DNA of 64,000 nucleotides from Adineta ricciae (taxonomy: Eukaryota; Rotifera; Eurotatoria; Adinetida; Adinetidae). Location of the stretch: the NCBI GenBank assembly GCA_905250025.1, contig CAJNOJ010000042.1, positions 124,001 to 188,000 of the forward strand, read 5' to 3'. The position numbers and the translations under genes are program-made. The notes below the pieces were generated by a model. That model was not told the origin of the DNA and made no database searches. It saw only the letters and a list, made by a program, of their open reading frames with translations. Shown here one piece after another: positions 59,081-64,000 of the stretch; within the stretch, counting starts at the first letter, position 1, and each line of letters begins with the position of its first letter.

Positions 59081-61261
59081 ATGGCAACACAACGAGTGAC
59101 AACGTCTGATGTGAAAAATAATTCTCACGTAATTCGGCGGCCTATGAGCGGACGTAAGTTAATATCAATTAATTTGTACTCACCGTAAAAACTTACTTCG
59201 TCTTGTGAAATTTTACCAAAAAGAAACTTCACTGTTGATGTCGAAGAAGAAGAAAAAAAAACGTTAACTACGCATTCATAATTCACGGGCAGTTTATTTA
59301 TATAGAAACTGTAATGTCGTTGTTCTTCGAATATGTCGATTATGAGTCTATTTATTAACTAATTCAACTTGACGTATTCGCATATTTACTCAAACACTCA
59401 TTGTTTTTTATTTCTGCATAACGACATCAACTATTGAGAAATATCACGCGTTGACTAATCTATCGATTTGTCTTTGCCATGTATTGTGGTAATTAACATT
59501 TGAGAGAATTACCTGACTTTTCTACTTACAGAGTTTTGACATCATTTTATTAAAAAACAAAGCGTCTGTTCAGATATTGAAATCATGTTGAACAAATACA
59601 CTTCCTTTTGCAAATGTTCCGATATTAGAAACTAAAACATTAGTAGAAATCAAGTCTTCGGGGAAGTGCTTGGTTCGATGGTGCTATTCTTTTTGTGCGA
59701 ACGGAAGAAATGGTCGATTGTTTTTTACAAATCAGTAATAGAAATGAGTGGGAAAACTCTGAAGATCATTTGCAAGACATTCTCATAGATTTCGATTATG
59801 AGATTCACTTGAGAATTGTTTAATGACATCTATTGACATTTCTATATATATGACGAAACGAGACGATGATTCTTCTCGATTATTGTTATTGGAAGAAGAA
59901 AATGATTATGAACAGTAGAGATTAGTTCAATGATCTGTTATTTAAACGTTTACAGATGATACACAACGACGTCAGCCGGCAGGCGGGTTACAATCATCTA
60001 GAAGATTAACGAGTCTAGCTACAAGTAACGATTCAGATACATTATTTCGTATTCGTATGGCACCTCAATTTCATCGAGTTGTGTGCAGAACGCGACGAGA
60101 TGAATCAGAAGTTAGTCCATGTATTAAGTAAGACTTTCACATATATTTGTTCAATCCTATCTTATTTTTCTAGATATCTCATGTTTAGTTTCAATATTCT
60201 CTTTTGGGTAAATGACAGCGAATGTGTAAAGTTGAAAAAACTGTTCAATTTTTCCTCTCTTTCATAGGTTCTGGGATTTCTAATCGCTGCCATTGGTATT
60301 TATGCTTGGATTGAAAAGGACACATTCGATAATTTCGGTCGTTTAACAATGGGTGGAACCTTATTCTTCGATCCAGCATTACTTTTCGTACTCGTTGGAA
60401 TTTTCATGTTCTTCATCGGTTTTGCTGGCTGTGTTGGCTCGTTGAGAGAAAATACCTGCTTATTACTTTTTGTATGTTATCACCAATCTGTTCCTTTATC
60501 GAGCCTTGGTTGTTTTGTAGTTCAATTTCGCTTTGGTGATCATATTCCTTGCTCAGCTTGTCTTTGGTACATTGGTATTCATCTATCGAGAAAAAGTGAA
60601 AAACGAAGGTGAAAAACAGCTAATGGTTATGATACAAAGTTACCGTGACGATCCTGATTTACAAAATATGATCGATTGGATTCAACGTTATTGGTTACAT
60701 TGCTGTGGTGTGAACAGTTTCCGAAACTGGGAAAGTAATACTTATTTCAATTGTTCGTCAAAACTTGTTGGAAGTATTGAAGCTTGTGGTGTACCAGCAA
60801 GTTGTTGTCGGGCAGAATATTTTCATGTGAGAACGACATTGAACGGACTGATCATCTTTTTTTCTATTGAAATTTATCTTAGAATAACAAACAGTGTGGC
60901 TATGGAACGTTAGAAGCATCCGCGGTAAGCTCTTTACAAACAGAGTAAACGAAATTAGATGGAATTTTATAGGGAACACATATGATCTACACTGACGGAT
61001 GTTTACTGAAAGCTTCGCAATGGTTTGAACAACATATCATACCTGTTGTAATAATTATTGCTATCCTTGCTGTATTACAAGTAAATAAGCAATAATACGA
61101 CAATTTTTCATCGGAATGAAAGAGTCACGAGTCTAAATAATCCTTTTGATCTTTAGATTCTTAGCATTTGCTTCGCACAAAACCTTCGTAATGACATCCT
61201 GGCTCAAAAAGCGAAATGGGCTTGGCAGACGCATCCAATGGTGCATTATTATCGAAATTAG
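59081..61261 (+). CDS. TspanC8-type tetraspanin (TSPAN5/14/17/33 group)
   Basis: Tetraspanins of the C8 group escort ADAM10 to the cell surface and choose its substrates, including Notch. The first exon starts MATQRVTTSDVKNNSHVIRR and joins an 83-residue cytoplasmic N-terminus, longer than the usual 10-20 residues. It reaches the family motif CIKYLMFSFNILFW (helix 1). Helix 2 and the small loop follow: FDPALLFVLVGIFMFFIGFA and GCVGSLRENTCLLLF. The large loop has the eight-cysteine pattern: WLHCCGV, YFNCSS, EACGVPASCC, KQCGYG and DGCLLK. The helix-4 region ends ILSICFAQNLRNDI, as in TSPAN5/14. The last residues are MVHYYRN, with a TAG stop at 61259-61261. AATAAA at about 61409 is a likely poly(A) signal. 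C8 membership is firm; the exact member is not resolved. Confidence 0.9.
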
Positions 61262-62444
61262 TTTAGACTTTTTCTCTTTCCAAACTCTTAAATATAATTA
61301 GTGTTCGAAAACAATTGTAATCATCATTTATGAATCTTTATGTATGTGTGTCTTTCATTCTTTCTGCAATATGTATATATGAGTTAGAAAGGAATAGATT
61401 TTTATTTGAATAAAATCTGAAAATGCGCATATACATATATCACAATAATTTGGTTTATGAAACTGCTTATTATCCTCGCTGACAAATATTTTATGGTATC
61501 ATCAAAATAGCTTATATCTACGTTCCGAAATGAAGGAAAGAAAGAACGACTAGCTTTTTAAAAACGAACAAGCTGAACAGCACCGATTTGAGTGGGTAGG
61601 TGAAAATGGTAACGTGGACATAAGTAAAGCAAAGATATTAAAGATATACCTCTATGCCTTGAATGATATCTAATTGTATTCGTCACGGCTTATTGATTTA
61701 GTAATACTCGCAGCGTCCTGACTTATTTTGTTCAAATCGGTGTTGTTGGTCCTTGTATTAACAATTACAGATTGTTCTAAAGTAAATGTATCTATATAAT
61801 AGTCAAAAAGATCATTGAAACATCTTTTAAGATTCAAGCAGCCACTACTATTGGACATACCGATCGATTTTTTGGTCGTTGTGTTCAACGCTTTGGGTGT
61901 TTAATATCGATTTAAGTATAGCGAAGAAGACACCATGAGGTTGTGATGAAAAAAATATGAGAGCTGAGATGAGAATGCAAGAACGCACAGACATCATTAT
62001 ATATTAGTCTGTCAAAGCAATAACGAAAAGGTAAACGCCGGCTCTACGCACTAGGAATGTAAAGGAACCGGTCATTGCACCAGTTACTATCTTTTTCTGC
62101 TATCTCTTTGCGTTTCTACACACCTCTTGAAGTAATGTACGTAAACATTCTAAAGAGAAAGAGCGAGAGAGAGAATAGGACAAATGTGTAACAGAATGCA
62201 TCACTTCTATCATAATAAATGGAGACATAATAAATTCGTATGTAAACTTATTCAGACCTTGGTCAATAAGCTCGACTAAGATGAAGAATCGAAGGGAAAC
62301 ACGAAGAAATTCCGTTGCAACTAGATCAAAAAAATTTTTAAATAGAAATTATCTGATTTACACGAACACTACCAAATAAATACTCGAGCATTAAGATGTT
62401 AGGATAAAATTTTATTTTAAAGAATAAATGTTTGAATGAAAAAA
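61262..62444. other. Convergent 3' region, tetraspanin / royal-jelly-like gene
   Basis: The stretch contains the tetraspanin 3' UTR. A 72-codon minus-strand open frame at 61670-61888 (MNTTTKKSIGMSNSSGCLNL) has fair composition but no splice or family support. Nothing else was recognised. Confidence 0.35.
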
Positions 62445-63720
62445 TTATAAGGTTTCTTCCTCTTTTCGCGATCGTGTGTGTTTCGTCTCCATGCTGATAC
62501 TCGGCTTGAATTTCCATAAATCGGTTCGTAATTGTTTTGATGCTTGTTTATTGAACATGGCTGAAGCTGGAATATGTGAAGCAGTAACATAGATATAACC
62601 TTGTTCATCTTCAGAGAATGTATCGGGCCAAGAGAGACGTTTATCTGTTAAGAGAACTTCATAGGTATTGCTTTGCAAATCTCTCACTCTGATTGAATCA
62701 TCTTGAACTGAACTAACGTAGAGAAGATTTGGTTGCTTTCGACTTATCCATAAACCATCAGCTGGTCCGTTTTGTCCGACGATGGCTACATGAGAAGAAA
62801 GTTGTTTACTCGAATTAGATGAGTGAAGATGAGATGTTGGAATTGAATACAGTGTTTTGCCTTGAATAGCTTGCCAATAAAGAGTGGAACCATCGATGGA
62901 AAGCGCAATGCCATCTGCTGAAAATTCAACACCACGACCGTCGATTTGACGAAGTGGTTGTCCATTGTACTTGACTGATCTATTTGATGAAAGAAGATAA
63001 TAATTATCAAATTTGCATGAAAAGTGAAGATAGGAAAGTATACACTGTTTTATCTCGTTGAGTTGATGGGTGTCCATGCAGAACTCGCCGTGCTTTTCCT
63101 GTTTTCAAATCGACGACAACAATAGCTCCTGTTGCACCTGAGTCAGTTATATAAGCATATGTACCATCTGGTGAAAAGCGAACATCGTTTAAGTAGGATC
63201 CTTGTGGTGCAACATCTTCATCGAAGAGAATAGTTCGTTTCGTTTGATTGGTGATTAAATCTATTTCAACAAGCTTTGGTCCGCCTTTAATGATAGGGCC
63301 GAAAGCTGGAGCAGCTGGATCAAGTACGTAAAGACTATCTTTGAAGACCACGATGCTTTGAACACAAACGAAATATTTCGAAGAATCTAACTTCTCTTTT
63401 TGTGCGTTTCGCCAAGAATTCCAATTTGAATTTGGTGGATATGGTCCGATGGTGTCTTTTGACAATACTTCAGCCACTGAAACCGGTGAATCTTCTGTCC
63501 ATCGTGGAAAGTTAACAAATATGCGACCAGATGTTGGATGTACACTTACACCAGTAACCTGATGATCAAATATTGCAACTAATTCAAGTTTTGGGCTGGA
63601 CTTTGTTTTGCAATGGACCAGGATGAAATTACTAGTTAAAAGCAGACCGTATAGAAACAACATTGTTGTGCCAATGTCGATATTCCTCGAAGAGTCGACA
63701 AGTACAATACATCCAGCCAA
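62445..63720 (-). CDS. Major royal jelly / yellow family secreted protein
   Basis: Yellow/MRJP proteins are secreted six-bladed propellers; insect yellow members take part in melanin pathways and bacterial members are of unknown substrate. Two exons join at 63007/62950 through a GTATAC donor in phase 2 (RDKTV/SVKYNGQPLRQIDG). The first Met is MAGCIVLVDSS, but MLFLYGLLLTSNFILVHCKT, 19 codons later, makes a cleaner signal peptide and is the likelier start. Family motifs follow: VTGVSVHPTSGRIFVNFPRW, SVAEV, YPNxxWN-like YPPNSNWNSW, VVFKDSLYVLDPAAPAFGPI, YLNDVRFSPDGTYAYITDSG and GVEFSADGIALSIDGSTLYW. Near the end come WPDTFSEDEQGYIYVTAS and a basic tail. The family is patchy among animals outside arthropods and common in bacteria and fungi, so transfer is possible. 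One intron only is present. Confidence 0.8.
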
Positions 63721-63785
63721 TCATATGTTTAAAAGGGAAAGCACGTGTAGATTAAGTGCGAATAGTGTGTCTCATCATTTATTAA

Positions 63786-63802
63786 GTATATATATATATA
63801 TA
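63786..63802. repeat. (TA)n microsatellite
   Basis: A short TA run lies between two same-strand genes, just upstream of the royal-jelly-like gene start. Confidence 0.7.
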
Positions 63803-63843
63803 TGCAGAAAAGAAAAGTATAAGTATGATTATGTATAGAAAGT

Positions 63844-64000
63844 TCACATTGATGCTTGATTAGGAGCTTTCGTGAGAAGATATTCGTCACTCAATGTGCC
63901 ATCAGAAAACAAGTTCAAAGAGCGACCGGATGTTTTATCGAAGATCCAATGTGTCACTTGAAGGCCGTCAAAATCATAAACTGGATTGCTCTGGTGATAT
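63844..64000 (-). CDS. C-terminal exon of an unidentified gene, cut by window edge
   Basis: The minus strand is open from the window edge and reads YHQSNPVYDFDGLQVTHWIF and DKTSGRSLNLFSDGTLSDEY, then LLTKAPNQASM and a TGA at 63844-63846. The composition is typical of a real exon. It ends only 123 bp before the royal-jelly-like gene on the same strand, so the two might share transcription. Fifty residues are not enough for me to name a family. Confidence 0.55.
   Translation of the reverse strand, partial: YHQSNPVYDFDGLQVTHWIFDKTSGRSLNLFSDGTLSDEYLLTKAPNQASM

Noticed and set aside
61670-61888. 72-codon minus-strand frame MNTTTKKSIGMSN
   Set aside because: Fair composition but no splice site, promoter or family support; mentioned only in the gap description.
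1-64000. tRNA, rRNA and CRISPR arrays
   Set aside because: I looked for B-box-like GGTTCGAATCC patterns, rRNA-like segments and regularly spaced repeats and found none convincing.
1-64000. Transposons or virus-like elements
   Set aside because: No transposase, reverse transcriptase, integrase or capsid-like frames, and no paired terminal repeats. The only long direct repeats sit at single-N gaps and look like assembly joins.

Overview
This window looks like nuclear DNA of a small invertebrate, most probably a bdelloid rotifer. It is AT-rich. Its genes are animal genes (innexin, NR5A nuclear receptor, KChIP-like calcium sensor, TspanC8 tetraspanin, axonemal dynein intermediate chain), cut by many very short GT-AG introns, often about 40-80 nt. 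Genes are packed densely on both strands, and a few loci have few or no introns and a patchy taxonomic distribution. The bdelloid assignment is inference from this style; no marker gene proves it.

Layout. 0.2-8.8 kb (minus): NAF1 (H/ACA snoRNP assembly), a Sec23-like zinc-finger/vWA protein related to Dictyostelium CpRas1, and mitofusin. 10.3-11.8 kb (plus): TMEM237, a ciliary transition-zone protein, converging on a minus-strand neuropeptide precursor (11.96-12.49 kb) with two FPRI-amide peptides. Head-to-head with it is a homeobox gene (13.1-14.1 kb) whose homeodomain is POU-like but has no POU-specific domain. 14.1-17.5 kb (minus): DNAI4/WDR78. 17.8-18.6 kb (minus): an unrecognised membrane protein. 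19-20.4 kb: weak gene-like fragments. 21.0-27.1 kb (plus): NR5A/FTZ-F1 with two alternative first exons. 28.4-30.0 kb (minus): a KChIP-like EF-hand protein, also with two alternative first exons. 32.6-33.9 kb (minus): an innexin cut by an assembly gap. 34-40.4 kb: gene-poor. 40.5-44.0 kb (plus): puromycin-sensitive aminopeptidase. 45.3-46.5 kb (plus): an intronless gene resembling bacterial glycerophosphotransferases, ending 35 nt before WDR44 (46.6-50.3 kb, plus). 52.5-56.0 kb (plus): type I inositol-polyphosphate 5-phosphatase with a CaaX end; its first large intron holds a small cysteine-rich gene on the other strand. 57.9-58.3 kb (minus): a small secreted protein. 59.1-61.3 kb (plus): TspanC8 tetraspanin. 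62.4-63.7 kb (minus): a royal-jelly/yellow family secreted protein. The window ends inside the last exon of another minus-strand gene.

Functional themes: cilia (TMEM237, DNAI4), neuro-endocrine and excitable-cell signalling (FPRI-amide peptides, KChIP-like protein, innexin, IP3 5-phosphatase) and transcription factors (NR5A, homeobox). The genes are not an evident pathway cluster. I see no convincing transposon, tRNA, rRNA or CRISPR array. Three single-N gaps, two of them flanked by identical 221-bp copies, are probable assembly joins and matter for the NR5A and innexin gene models.
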